A stretch of DNA of 64,000 nucleotides, taken from contig JAIWNE010000038.1 in assembly GCA_025331445.1 (NCBI GenBank), positions 205,167 to 269,166 of the forward strand, written 5' to 3'. How positions within the stretch are numbered: position 1 is the first letter of the stretch; the number at the start of each line of letters is the position of its first letter. Both the position numbers and the translations under genes were made by a program. Positions 47,525-60,564 of this stretch are shown one piece after another. The notes under the pieces are model-generated. The model was given only the letters and a program-made list of their open reading frames with translations. It was not told the origin of the DNA and did not search any database. This DNA comes from Blakeslea trispora. Its lineage: Eukaryota > Mucoromycota > Mucoromycetes > Mucorales > Choanephoraceae.

Positions 47525-48583
47525 TTAAACAAGCATCAATCGTTTATTCATACGTTCTTCACTATGAAGTCTATTCATTGGAGCAGCAGTACTGTGGATT
47601 GTTTTAGCTTCAGCTTGAGCGGCTTGTTCAGTCTCTTTTAATAGACTGATGTCACTTGTGCTCTTAACAAGACAAAAGAGCAGTAACAGAGCAAGTGGAA
47701 GGTAAACTGTCATCGACTTGAAGGCAATCCATCGAGCAATATCCGGTGTTGACCAAGCTGGATTGCTTTGACTCCAAGGCTTTAAGGTAGAAGGCTCAAG
47801 AACGGCCATCCAGGCAATCACAGCAGTGGCTGTCATAAACACCATAAACAAGAATGAAACCAGTGTCAAGACATGTGCGTCTTGCTTGTTCTGTCGAATG
47901 ATACGCTCGACTTGCTTTAGACAATGAAGAGTGACACTCACGATGCCAATGAAATTCAAGAGAGCTAGGACGGCCATGATTGTGATACAGATAGCCGAAA
48001 TCAAATCGGATGTCTGACCTTCTTTTAGCACGCCCTTGCATGATAGAAAGACGATCACAACAATGGCATACAACACAATAGTAGGCACATTCACCCATAG
48101 CACCATGGCACTGATTGAACTGACAAAGGGAGGTGATGGTGCTGGAGGGGTAGTCAAGGGTATGTTGGTGAGCTCGTCCGAGGTGATGGGTATGATTTTG
48201 GATTTCTCTAGATTCGAATCTTCACTATTGGAGTCTTCTTCCATCATGACTGGATGTAGACTGCCCCATCGTCTATGGTTTTTGAGGGCAGTAACAATGA
48301 ACTTGACATAGATAAACTGTAGTTCGATGATATTGCCGAACACGAGGATGGAAAAGATAGGTAGTTGTGTCAAGATGGGTTCTTGATACATCCACTCGAT
48401 GCCTTCTTCAGTATAATACGTACTCGAGGCAAGATAGACATGTCCAAATGTGACAGCTATTGAAAAGAGTGTCAAGGGCGTTAGATGCCATTGTCTCTTT
48501 ATTAATTTGACGATCAAAAAGGTTGAAATCCATCCAAACACAACACTATAAACAATCCAAGCATAAATTTCTTGAGTCCACAT
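47525..48583 (-). CDS. Seven-transmembrane protein of unknown function
   Basis: 352 residues in one exon. The first ATG in frame is at 48583 (MWTQEIYAW); further upstream the frame is open but has no ATG. Seven hydrophobic helices are visible at about residues 6-27, 34-54, 72-100, 160-185, 197-225, 245-270 and 295-320. A hydrophilic acidic loop (about 110-155) separates helices 3 and 4, and a charged tail follows helix 7. The layout is GPCR-like, but I find no motif of a known receptor class. It could equally be a fungal RTA1-like or other multipass family. Confidence 0.65.
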   Translation of the reverse strand: MWTQEIYAWIVYSVVFGWISTFLIVKLIKRQWHLTPLTLFSIAVTFGHVYLASSTYYTEEGIEWMYQEPILTQLPIFSILVFGNIIELQFIYVKFIVTALKNHRRWGSLHPVMMEEDSNSEDSNLEKSKIIPITSDELTNIPLTTPPAPSPPFVSSISAMVLWVNVPTIVLYAIVVIVFLSCKGVLKEGQTSDLISAICITIMAVLALLNFIGIVSVTLHCLKQVERIIRQNKQDAHVLTLVSFLFMVFMTATAVIAWMAVLEPSTLKPWSQSNPAWSTPDIARWIAFKSMTVYLPLALLLLFCLVKSTSDISLLKETEQAAQAEAKTIHSTAAPMNRLHSEERMNKRLMLV

Positions 48584-50121
48584 CAGTTTGTAAATAAAGA
48601 GAGAGAAAAATGAAGAAAAATGAAAAGAAAAAGAGAGTCTTGTTATTGTTAAAAACAAACATGGTAAACAAATAACAAAAAAAAAGAGGGCTTCTTGTTC
48701 GCCAAGCCCATTGTGCGTAAATGTGTGTAAACGTTTGATATATTTATATTCTACTTCCGGAAATAGATTTTAAAAATGGTGGAGACAGAAAAGGGTCAGG
48801 TAACACCAATAGTTTCTTTGATTTTTGTTAAATCAATTATCATTGACAGCACCATATGCTACTTGACATTGCACTTTCATTGTTCGTCAGGTGAGGTTTG
48901 TTTCTGTTATTTTTCGTGTTTTGAGCTCTGTTTCTTGCTGCTTTTTTTTAAAAAAAAAAACTATCTGTCTGTCTATACTTTTCTCTCTTTCTTTTGTATC
49001 TCTGAAGCTTTATTTTATAGAGGCAGATAGGTTATTAACCAGACCACTGTTTTAGCTTTGAAGCAACTTTAGTTGAATTCTTGTCAGCTCTAGCTGACTG
49101 TCTTACTTTATATGAAACTATGTTTGTTTCTTCTTTTCTCTTTGATCATTACTGTAAGAGAAAATAAAGGAGAGAAAAGTACAAATCGAGCCGGGTATCA
49201 ACAAATATGTTATTATTACCCTTCATCAGGCAAGGACAAAGACTTGAGCAAGTGTGTATAGACAATCATTCACTGCTTTTCCTTTTCCTCTCTTTTCTTT
49301 TTATATTTCAAAACTATTTCTGTACGCTGATATGAGAAAATAGGAGCCTTTGGATCGTATGGATTTAACTGCAACATTTCTGTCCTTTGAAGAATGGTTA
49401 TCTATGACAAGAATCTTGACCATATGTTGTTCATTATGAATGCTCTAAAATAAGAACAAAGACACATTCGGTCTTGGCTTGCAAATGAAGAATGAGTTAT
49501 CAAGTGCTTACAGGCTCTTTTCTAGGAATTGTTTCTCTTTAATTCATATTTCAAGCAGAAAGAAACCAGCCAATGGAATCAACATAATCTCTCTCCCCTT
49601 TTTCATATATCGACTTCAAATGAGACATAAAGATCTTTTAAGCTTGAGATAAGTAAAAGATAGTCAAACGAAGACACGTATGGTATTCGAATGGTAGGAG
49701 AGCAAGATGTTGTGTTGTGTGCTCAATGATAGCTTAGAAGCCACTTGTCTTGAAATACACAATTCATTTCTTATTGGCTAGAAACACATAGCATTGAAAT
49801 CTATTCTCCATAAAAACGGGCAGGACAAAATAGAACTGTGGCGTTTCGTAAAAAAGAAATCGGTCTTTACAAAATTGCTCTCTTGACCCTTTTATGAAAA
49901 CTACGCTCTTCCTGTAGCCGCTTTTTTTTATGTCTCTTTGAAGGACCGTTTATGACTGCTCAAGCAATTTTTGTTGTTCATGGCTAACAAGTCGAACATA
50001 CCGTGGCATTCGATCAGTTTAGATAAAAACAAGAAAAAGAACAAAGCTAAGTAGAAGAAAGAGAGAGAGAGAGAAAAGGCTGGAACTACTATATATGTAT
50101 ATTTGTATATATTTAGTTTAA

Positions 50122-50457
50122 ATGTCAGGCTATCAGAAGGCTAAAATGAAACAACTGAGCAGCTTGGGATGCATTTGTCTGCTTTTCTCTCTTGAATACT
50201 ATCTAGGCTTGAACGAAGCCACAATGACCCATTGGCAAATGTCTGCTGTTTCTTTTTTTAGCACTCAAATGACAGGAACTTTAGAGACTTGTACAACAGA
50301 TATGATTAGACTAGTATGGGGGGTTGTCTTTTGGTATCATGAAACATCATTATCTAGAAAGAACACAAGGCACTTGTTTACTTATTTAGTAGAAATGGAG
50401 GGAACACTCATGAACAATGATATTCTCTATCATGCAAATGCATTCTTCATGGCGTAG
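50122..50457 (+). CDS. Doubtful small ORF, 111 codons
   Basis: ATG-initiated, preceded by TA-rich sequence resembling TATA elements. The predicted protein is Met/Thr-rich with one weak hydrophobic segment near residue 20. No known family is recognisable and codon content is not clearly coding. It may be a chance ORF. Confidence 0.2.
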   Translation: MSGYQKAKMKQLSSLGCICLLFSLEYYLGLNEATMTHWQMSAVSFFSTQMTGTLETCTTDMIRLVWGVVFWYHETSLSRKNTRHLFTYLVEMEGTLMNNDILYHANAFFMA

Positions 50458-50549
50458 TCATGGTATGGAAAAGTCAACTTTCTATATGGAACTTCTTTTT
50501 AATATGCCTCAGCATATTTATCATTATTTGTGTATTGTTGCCTGAGCCC

Positions 50550-50592
50550 AAAAAAAAAAAAAAAAAAAAAAAAAAAGAGAGAGGGGGGGGGG
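50550..50592. repeat. A27 followed by GA repeats and G10
   Basis: 27 adenines (50550-50576), a short GAGAGAG stretch and 10 guanines (50583-50592). This is an unusual homopurine tract of 43 bp that could form triplex DNA and is error-prone in sequencing. Confidence 0.85.
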
Positions 50593-50852
50593 AGCGGAAG
50601 ACTTGACTTACAGTTTTGCCATAACGGCCATGAGCACAGACACTGAGTTTTCTTTTTGCCTTCATTTACTCAATTTGACAGTTTAAACTAGCGCATTTCA
50701 AGTAGTAATTGACCTTGACAGTTGTTTTTATTTCTTTGAAATGTAATGATTTGTATACAAGAGATTAATGTTTTTAATATAAAATGTTATTTTGCGTAAA
50801 AAAAAAAGAAATGAATAAAATGGTATTGTGTGTATGCTTAACATGACACAAT

Positions 50853-52329
<1,477 letters not shown>

Positions 52330-53332
52330 TGTGAAAAGTTGAATTTCGAGATGAAGAAAAAGAAGTAAAATCAAAGATGTGGACAATCAAATTTATGTGT
52401 GTTTTTTTAGAAGAAAATGAAACGTTAAAAATTGGCCAATGAATGGGAAAATCTTTAAAGTCCGTACAACCTTTTTTTCAAATTCAGGGCAGAAAGTTAA
52501 GTTGGGGTGGGGGGACTTGACAGATCTATGATAGGAGGGGGGGACCGACTTTAAGTCAATGAACAAAGTTCAAATAAAATTCTAGATTCATTCAAGTGAC
52601 ATATGTATCATGAAGCATAATCAGCGAATCCTGATATCCGAAAAAAGGAAATCTCTTACGACTCCTTTGTTAAAGACATGTATTTTATTACTAGAAGTTC
52701 TATTGCTAATTAATAAACATCACTCTAAACTTTCTTGAGCGCGCTGAAATACCTTTATTCATCTTACCAAGAAGAACGGAACTTTACCCTTGAGGATAGA
52801 GTTGGATAGTGAAATTTATCTCAATTCTGACATTTAGAATACAGTCAACTGAAATGAGCAGAAAGAAAATGGTATTAAGTCGTAAGGTCTTCGTGTCATC
52901 CCATTTCCCGTTTTGTCTACATTTCATGCTAAAGCATGACACTAAGACCTTGAATTGCCATAAGGTGCTGAAAAGAATCAAACTGAAACAAATCCATCAT
53001 ATCGCCTTTTCCTTTCTTATAAAGAACAGGTTCACAACTTGCGGTTTGATAAGCAAATACATCTGTAGCCATATTGAATAATGCTACTCACAAACTATTG
53101 TGTACCAAGAATATTGCATTTCAACCCTATATGCTCAATGATGCTTGTGCAACTTGAGAAAGAAAGCCAAACCCTTGTCTTGCTTGTCTTTAATCGGATA
53201 TGACAAGTGAAATAATACATCCCACAGTTGACAAGATTGAATTGTTTTCTGAACAGCCCAATTCTATTTTCTTATTCAGACAGTTCATCATTTCTCTTTA
53301 ATAAAGAGAAAAAAAATTTTTTTATAGCAATT
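52330..53332. other. Divergent ERG10/CAF-1 intergenic region
   Basis: G-rich runs at about 52505-52546 (GGGG, GGGGGG, GGAGGGGGGG). A 16-bp imperfect inverted repeat lies at 52884-52899 and 52936-52951, with a smaller perfect palindrome CATGCT-AA-AGCATG next to its right arm. No coding sequence is recognised. Confidence 0.45.
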
Positions 53333-53360
53333 GACGCGAACACACGTACCTTCAACGCGT
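53333..53360. promoter_or_regulatory. MCB-like boxes upstream of CAF-1 p60
   Basis: GACGCGAA at 53333-53340 and ACGCGT at 53355-53360 lie 90-115 bp upstream of the start codon. Both fit the MBF/E2F-type core ACGCG used by S-phase genes, and CAF-1 is replication-coupled. Binding is inferred. Confidence 0.5.
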
Positions 53361-53447
53361 TTATCTGTCTTTAAACTTGAGGTATTCCTTTTTCGGCCTT
53401 TCTTTTTGGTTTTTTTTTTTTTCTAAAATACACTATACATATATATA

Positions 53448-55402
53448 ATGCTTGCAAAGACACTAGAGATTAACTGGCATGATGGACAAGCCATTTATTC
53501 TATAGACTTCTCTCCAGATGGCTCACGATATGCCACAGCAGGTGCAGATAATTCTATCCGAGTAAATACTTACATTAGCCTTTGTCTTTTTTTAAAAAAA
53601 GAAGAATACTCATCCTGATTTAGATTTGGAGCATTCAAAAACGACTAGAGAATTTAGCATCGTCTTCTACCATGCCTTCGAGCGGGAAAAAGCAATTCAA
53701 TAAGCAAGCAGCTGATTCTTTACCGGTCAATATCGATTTTCTTTCAGAACTGAAGCGACACTCTTCTCCTGTCAACGCAGTTCGATTTTCTCCTAATGGT
53801 GATTTACTGGCTTCTGCAGGCGACGGTGAGTAGTAACTTTTTCTTTTGTTGGATTCTCGAAAAAAAGAAGAGTTAGGTGATATTTACGTTGAATATTAGA
53901 TACCTGTATTATTGTTTGGAAACTTTCTCCCATGAAGGAAACAACATTTGGAAGTGAATACAATGAATATGAAAAGGAGACTTGGACTGTTGTATCCATG
54001 TTTTAGTAAGCAACTAGAGAAAGGATTGTCTAGTAGCAATAGGGACTTACAACAGATAATAGTGGACATAACAAAGAAGTGTATGATTTGGCTTGGTCTC
54101 CATGTGGCAAATTTCTGATCACAGCATCCATTGATAATACAGCACGAGTATGGTGCTTAACGGAGAGTATGTGATGCAACATCGTGTCATGAGCATCAAC
54201 TAAGCAGGCATTTTCTTATTTTTTTTTTTACAGAGACATGCGTTCATGTGTTTGCAGATCATACACATTATGTTCAAGGCGTGTCTTGGGATCCACTTGG
54301 ACAGTATGTGGCCACACAATCAAGCGATCGGTCCGTAGCTATCTATAGATACAAAAAAGCTCAAAATGGCAAACTTGTGTTTGGACCATGCTCTCGAAAA
54401 TTTACTCGGTTCGATAAAGGAAAATTAGCAACAACAGCAGCCAACAGTCATTATGCAACAGCAGGAGCTGAGGATGCAGTCATAAGTGCAACGGGATCCT
54501 ATCGCCTTTATCACGATGAGAACCTAGTGTCATTCTTTCGAAGATTGTCTTTTAGTCCAGATGGTGCATTTCTGATAACACCAGCTGGTCTAAACAAACC
54601 ATTAGAAACTCAACAGAATCAACTACACATAGACGAGGCAAATGAAGATATGCTTCATTGTGCCTATATTTTCCCTCGCAATTTAATATTAAAGTAAGAA
54701 AGAAAAAAGGAAGAGAGAGAGAGAAATGCTGAACCCTTTTATTTTATAGGCACCCTATTGGCCTTATTGGTAATCATCCAAAACCCTCCATTGCTATCCG
54801 ATGGTGTCATATGCTATTTAACAAAAGACATAATGCACCATCATTTTTTGCATTACCCTATCGTATGATCTACGCAACAGCCACTCAAGACTCCGTTTAT
54901 ATATATGATACCCAACAAACCCAACCTATCTGCGTTATATCAGGGATGCACTTTGCATCTCTAACTGACCTTGCATGGTAATTCCTTTTCCAACAAGAGA
55001 GAAATTGAACGCAGCTCATGATTCTATTATGTTAGGTCTCATGATGGCTCAATACTTATGTTTTCTTCTGCAGATGGTTATTGTTCTGCAGTTGTCTTTT
55101 CTGATGGAGAATTAGGATCGAAACAAGAGAGAACTGAGCAAGATGTAGAAATGATGGATATTCCTAATAACAATCACAAGCAAATAGATGAATGGATAAA
55201 ACCTGCGAAGCGTAAGGCATCTCTGACTGCGGACTTACCACCGCCCACATTAGATGTAGAAGTGTTAAAGACAGCACATGTTGCTTCAAATACATCACCA
55301 TCCTTGACAGCTATGCCCCCACCTGCTGCCCCCGTCTCTAACTCTGAAAAACCAAAGAAGCGGAGAATCACACCTATTTTAATCAGCACTCCTCAACAAT
55401 AA
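53448..55402 (+). CDS. CAC2: Chromatin assembly factor 1 subunit B (p60/Cac2), WD40 protein
   Basis: Part of CAF-1, the histone H3-H4 chaperone working at replication forks. Exons: 53448-53561, 53624-53825, 53900-54005, 54063-54166, 54234-54693, 54750-54977, 55036-55402; 526 residues. The WD40 propeller starts at once ([18 protein letters not shown], then [12 protein letters not shown]). It continues with [37 protein letters not shown] and [19 protein letters not shown], and the last blades contain [18 protein letters not shown] and [20 protein letters not shown] Pro-rich tail ends in a basic KPKKRR cluster. HIRA is a relative, but the size and [11 protein letters not shown] favour p60. Confidence 0.93.
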
Positions 55403-57168
55403 ATCTGTCATTCTTTATGGTTTTTTCCCTTTTTTTTTCCTGTATGTAACTATCGTATGACAATCCCTTTAGCATTCTTCAATTTTATACTCCTGGCTTT
55501 CTTTTTTTTTTTTTTGGCTGTTTCTCCCCAAGTAGGTAGACAGCAGATTTGCATAGAATATGTTGATGTCATGTTCAGCTTTTGACCTGATTGTAATAAA
55601 ACAAAACTTTTGAACCATTGATCTCAACAGTAAAAAAAAAAGAGAGAACAATGATCCTATAGTTTTGAAGATACAAGTCACTAAACGAGCAGTTTCTTTC
55701 ATGCCAAACTTAACTGAATAGTCTTTTGTGTTACTCATTTTTTATAGTCAACGTAGTAATGTCTATTTGGAGGGAAAACGGTGATTACATACGATATCAA
55801 AGAAACTGGTTGCTCCTTAAAACATCTGCATAAGCAAAAATAGCTTAAAAGAGAGAAAAAAGATCATCACTTCTGCATTGGCTGCATTCTCGATAGTTAC
55901 AAATCATTCAACATTAGAGACACTTGGCTCAAACGCATTGTTCTTGCAAAAAAACTAAGAACAAAAGTAGCAATTGACTCATAAACTCAAAATTGAGTGT
56001 CAAGCTCTCTTTTTTTTTTTCCCTAGGTGGAGCAAATTCTATGCAATGTTAAGAGATAGATAACTAGAGCAAAAGGTACAATAGTACGCTTTACTTGGTG
56101 CTCATCTTCTTGAGAAATGCTACTCTTATGGTATATACTCTTACATTGAATGGCGTTTCAGTGCTTGAAGCGATCATAAGTTCAAAGGACTGCTTTTATA
56201 TTATATGCTCTTACATCAAATACTCCTAAATCGAGCGACTACTGCATTTGAAGCAAGAATGGAATTAGCTTTGCTTTTTGTATATACAATGATAAACTAC
56301 TTTGCTTCTAGCTAAACTAATATCAGATAGTTTGATTGTCAATAGTTTCCAATTTCAACAGATATTGTTTGACAACATCAAGTCGTGGCCCAAGAAGATC
56401 TATGTGATTTTAGATTTTAGTGTCCATTTATAACTTGACTGTATTAAGAAACTATTTGACCATTTCTTTTGTTTTCATGTCTTTTGTATTTCTCTTCATA
56501 AGAATGTGTAGGTGTTAGCGCTAAGAATTGCTATGGGTTTCCAAGATGAAGACATACATGAATTAAAGCAGCTTATCTTATTAAATTTAGCAGTGCAACA
56601 TAATTTAAATATTTGGAAAATCATAAACGTTAGATATATTACTTGCAAGATATGCTTAACCAAGTGATAAACTACACATAGATAAACTTTAACCATTGTT
56701 GCATTAGAGTTTCTTTTATTATTATTATTGAAACCATACATATGATAAAAGAGTGCAAGTCAATGACTGTAACCATGCCATTCAATAAATTAATAGCTTC
56801 AAGAGTCAGAGCTTCAGCTCAATTGAGAATGCTTAGCCATACCTGGTAATATGCATAAATAGGTATTGAAATACAGTAGGTTACTTTCAAGAGTTAGCGC
56901 AGGTTATGAGGAAGAGTAGGAGAAACAAGGTGAAGCCTCTCCTCAAAAAAAAAATAAGCTCCTATAAAGCATGATTTAATCAGGACAATTTGTAAAGTCC
57001 TTTATTGTTATTATGATTGTCTGCTTTAATAGCATGATACACTCAAAAATCTTTGCAGTGTCCTGAGTTCATTTTGAAAGAATGATTGTTCATAGTCAGT
57101 TTTTAATTTCTCCTTTTTTAAAAAAAATATCCATAACAACACCATAGATACAAATCAAAGAGAAATCA
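55403..57168. other. 1.8-kb intergenic region, no gene seen
   Basis: Between convergent ends of the CAF-1 and CAP-Gly genes. Sequence is AT-rich with short homopolymers; the ORFs are short and lack family features. Confidence 0.5.
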
Positions 57169-58197
57169 CTAGGATACCTTCATTGTATCTTCCTTTTTCA
57201 CAAAAATTCCACAATGAGGACTTGTTTGAAAGTAACGTATGTGGTCTACTTTGCCATCTGTATTTCCCACTAAACCATTAAAAGAAGAGTAGATCAGCTG
57301 GTGATTACTCTAAACAATCATGCCTATCTTACCTCTACCATCCAACTCAATACCCAGCCATTCATTTTCATTATCCCAATGAACGTTGCCAATAAACCGA
57401 ACTTTTCCAATTAAAGGTAGTGGACGTTTAAACAATTTCACTTTGGAACCAATCGTAATAGACGAGACGTCTGTTTGTGTTACGTTATCTGCATTATTGG
57501 TATTCAAGTCTGTGTCTGACAGTTCTTCAAGACTACTATGACTACTACCATGGATATGGTTTCGTAATATTTGATTGTTCTTTGCCTCTTCTTGTTGTTG
57601 TTGCTTTATCAGTCGACTCCAACGGCTTAGTCGGCTAGTAGGGGGATGGCTGCTTTTTTTCAGGATATCGTCTGACTTGGTCCCATCCTCAGGCAGAGAC
57701 CAACGTCTTTGTCTTGCATAAATAAATTGCTGTGAGTCAGGCGAATGAGACCTAGGAGGAGTTAAGGGTAATTCAAATTTGACTTTGGATGGTCTTTGTT
57801 GAAACTGTCTCTTTTCTTTCTCTTCCTGGACGTCCATGCGTGCTTGTGTCTCTAGTGATAACAAGAGCTCCATATCACACGCTGTAATCTCGCGCAGTTT
57901 AGATGCCAGCTCTTTATCTTGCTCATCAGATATCGCAGGGGGACTATGGTCTGAAGCTGGTGGTGTGAGAGGTTGTTGTTGGTGTGGAGAGCGTAATATG
58001 CTAACGATAGTATCACTACTTTTCTGATTTACTATCACTATTCTTCGATGGCGATCAGTATGAAGACTGACTGTGCTTGAGGAAATAGGGGTCAATGAGC
58101 CATCATCAATATCACCAGTAGATTGTGTCTTTCTTAAACCAAGAGAGGAAGAAAATGAATTAGGCGAGAATTTCTTTCTTAAACTAAACAATGGCAT
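57169..58197 (-). CDS. CAP-Gly domain protein, C-terminal domain
   Basis: Exons: 58197-57333 and 57269-57169; 321 residues from the ATG at 58197 (MPLFSLRKKFSPNSF). A long Ser/Pro/Gln-rich disordered N-terminus of about 230 residues is followed by a single CAP-Gly domain. Its parts are GSKVKLF, IGKVRFIGNVHW, NEWLGIELDGRVGNTDG and RYFQTSPHCGIFVK. CAP-Gly domains bind the EEY/F tails of tubulin and EB1. The usual GKNDG loop reads GNTDG here. The domain sits at the very C-terminus with no coiled coil, unlike Bik1/CLIP-170 or tubulin cofactor B, so I do not name an orthologue. Confidence 0.85.
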
Positions 58198-60084
58198 TTC
58201 TTTTTTTTCTTTCTTAAATAATAACAAAAAAAAAAAAAAGAAAAATAAAATAAACTTGCCTGCATATTTTAAATGATTTTCAAGTTTCCTTTTCGAGCCT
58301 TTTTTTTTCTATTGTGAACAAAGTTGGCTTTTTAGATTTTGTGACCATACTCAATTTGATCACGAATTTGGTGACAAAATATGTTAAGAGCTCATCATTT
58401 TTTGCTGCTAATTCAATCGTCTTTAACTCAACTTTAGAAAAGAGTTGATTGACATCCTTTCTTTCTTTCTTTTTTTTTTTTAATCAGTGTCTTGTTTCAC
58501 TTGTAGTATGGTTTCAGTTAAGAAAATGAAATGCGGCAGGAGGCTTGTTAATGCAACCAACCAATACGATGATTAGCTTTCTGCCAATCGGATTGTGAGG
58601 TTTAAAATTAATTATTGTAGTTCTATGAATCCTTTATTATGGTCTCACTCTTCATTACACTAGATGACTAAAGATGCTATATGCCTCAAAATTTTTAGTG
58701 CAGCAAAGACAGTTTTGACGAAATGTTTAAAGCTGATTTATTTTTAGGTACAAGCCATAAAGTGAATTACTTTATGTTCAAGAGCAAATATTCATTTCTC
58801 TTATCAAAGTAGTTGATGCTCAGTAAGAGAGAGAAAGCCTTTATTTTAGTTGTTCTTGAAACCAAGCGTCAATTTGCTTTTTTTTTGCATTCTTTGAGCT
58901 ATCTGTATACCAAGGTCAACAAAATTGCAGGCATTATTACTTGTAAATTATTTCTCTGTTTCTTTATATATAAACAAATCTCAACAACAGTAAAGACTAT
59001 GTCATTCTACAATTATTGAACACAGCACTAATGCACTATGACAACAGCTAAGAGGAGCAGCTTAAAAGACTAAACTGATGCTCTAATGTTACAGATTAAA
59101 CTTAAAATCAACACAACACTCAAAGTAAGAGTGTGCTTTTTTTTTTTATTCTGAAGCTAGCTCAAGACATGGATAGTCCCTATCATATAAAAAAAGCCGA
59201 CTATTGAATTAGAAGTCTTAACGGGTTATATCATGAGAATTTGACCAATTTCCTTTCTCAAGTTGAAATGATTAGCATGCCGGTAATATGACAACCCGAA
59301 AATAATAGTGACACAAAACTCTTAAAATGACCTTTTCATCTGGTTAAATTCATGAAAGTCCTTATAAGAGTTATCCATTTCAAGACCCCCTCACAGCGCA
59401 ATATAATATGAGAGTTTGCTCATGTCCTCTTATTTCGAAAAATAAGGAAAGGCATTGTTTGGTCTTGCGGAAGATCTTTTTTTTTCTGAAACCTGTCCAA
59501 GAGCAGATATGAAAATATAAACTTTAGGATAAACAATAGATTTTACAAATGGTTAAAACTAAATCCATAGAAAACTGTAGTGATATCTATTTTCCCCTCC
59601 CCCCCTTCGACAACCAAACTAGTGCGTTCATTGCTTTGTATCTTTAAAGCAAACACTATGTACTTTCTTTGGGTTGTCTCAACTCATCATGCAAATAATG
59701 ACAACGCTAAAGCACTCTTTTTTTTTTGTAATTCTATAAGAATGAATACATAACAATCACTCTACAGCCTATAGAGGCTATTTCAAATAACCAAGATAAT
59801 GGCGCTGCAACAAATGTCTATCCTTTGCATAAATTGAGCAACATGCCAGACATCTCAATGCAAGTATCCCCCCCCCCACCTCTCTCTTTTTTCTTTCTCA
59901 ATTCTCTATGCTCTCTAAAGCCACTTCAAACCACCTTTAAAGCGTGCATACATAAACTCTCTTTTTTTTTGTTTCATAAAAGAAAATTGTGAATGGAAAA
60001 AAAAAGGGTTTCGGGCTAAAGCTTTTAGTTTTTCGATTCAACTATTTTCCAGATCAAGTTGTGTTTCCATTCTTTCCTTTCTCT
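58198..60084. other. 1.9-kb intergenic region, no gene seen
   Basis: AT-rich with C-runs near 59598 and 59868-59877 and CT-rich tracts. Only short chance ORFs are present. Confidence 0.5.
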
Positions 60085-60564
60085 TTATTTTACTTTGACA
60101 TTAGCAGGTTGAGCTGTTGAAGGTTGAGCTGCTTCTCTTCTGGCTGCGTCTTGCAAAAGGGCTGTATCAATAGCTTGAGGAGGAAGTTGAACATAACGAA
60201 CAACGGAGCCTCTGATAAAGCAATTCTTGACAGAAATCTAAAAGAAGCGCCGTTTAATCCGTGTACTCTGTATTCATATGAATGATGCTTTGTACCATAT
60301 GAGGATATCTTTCTTCGTCCACCACTTTAATATCGTCCAAGCGAATATTCAAGAACTGGTCTACTGACTTTAATATACCTGTGATGGCAAGATCGTTCTT
60401 TAATTCTACTGTTACTTGTTGATCTACAAGCGTTTTAAAAAAGGAATAAAACAACTAGACAGAGAGATGTCAGTTTGAGTCATTGAAAGCAGATTGAGCT
60501 CTTGTCAGAGCAAAAAAAAAAAAAAAAAAAAAAAGCTTTTCTTGCATGTGTTTTTTTTTACCAT
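60085..60564 (-). CDS. LSM2: U6 snRNA-associated Sm-like protein LSm2, ATG-only first exon
   Basis: Subunit of the Lsm2-8 ring (U6 snRNA 3' end) and the Lsm1-7 ring (mRNA decay). Exons: 60564-60562, 60454-60296, 60237-60085; 104 residues. The sequence begins MLFYSFFKTLVDQQVTVELKND, matching yeast and human LSm2. It continues with VDQFLNIRLDDIKV (Sm1), YPHMISVKNCFIRGSVVRYVQL (Sm2, with the IRG motif) and LLQDAARREA. Exon 2 opens with TTG, immediately after an AG acceptor. The nearest usable ATG is followed directly by a GTAAAA donor 107 nt upstream, so the start codon forms an exon by itself. Intron 1 contains a run of about 24 A/T. Confidence 0.9.

Larger units (their letters stand above)
48584..50852. 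other. 2.3-kb region, mostly non-coding
   Basis: Contains CTTCCGGAAATAG at 48754-48766, identical to 13 bp of the MITE end at 2685-3272. It also has a possible short ORF (50122-50457) and an A27/G10 homopolymer pair near 50550-50592. The remainder is AT-rich with no recognisable gene. Confidence 0.45.

Noticed and set aside
48776..49030. Plus-strand ORF starting ATGGTGGAGAC with a GTAACA donor after eight codons
   Set aside because: No convincing downstream exon was found; continuing sequence is low-complexity.
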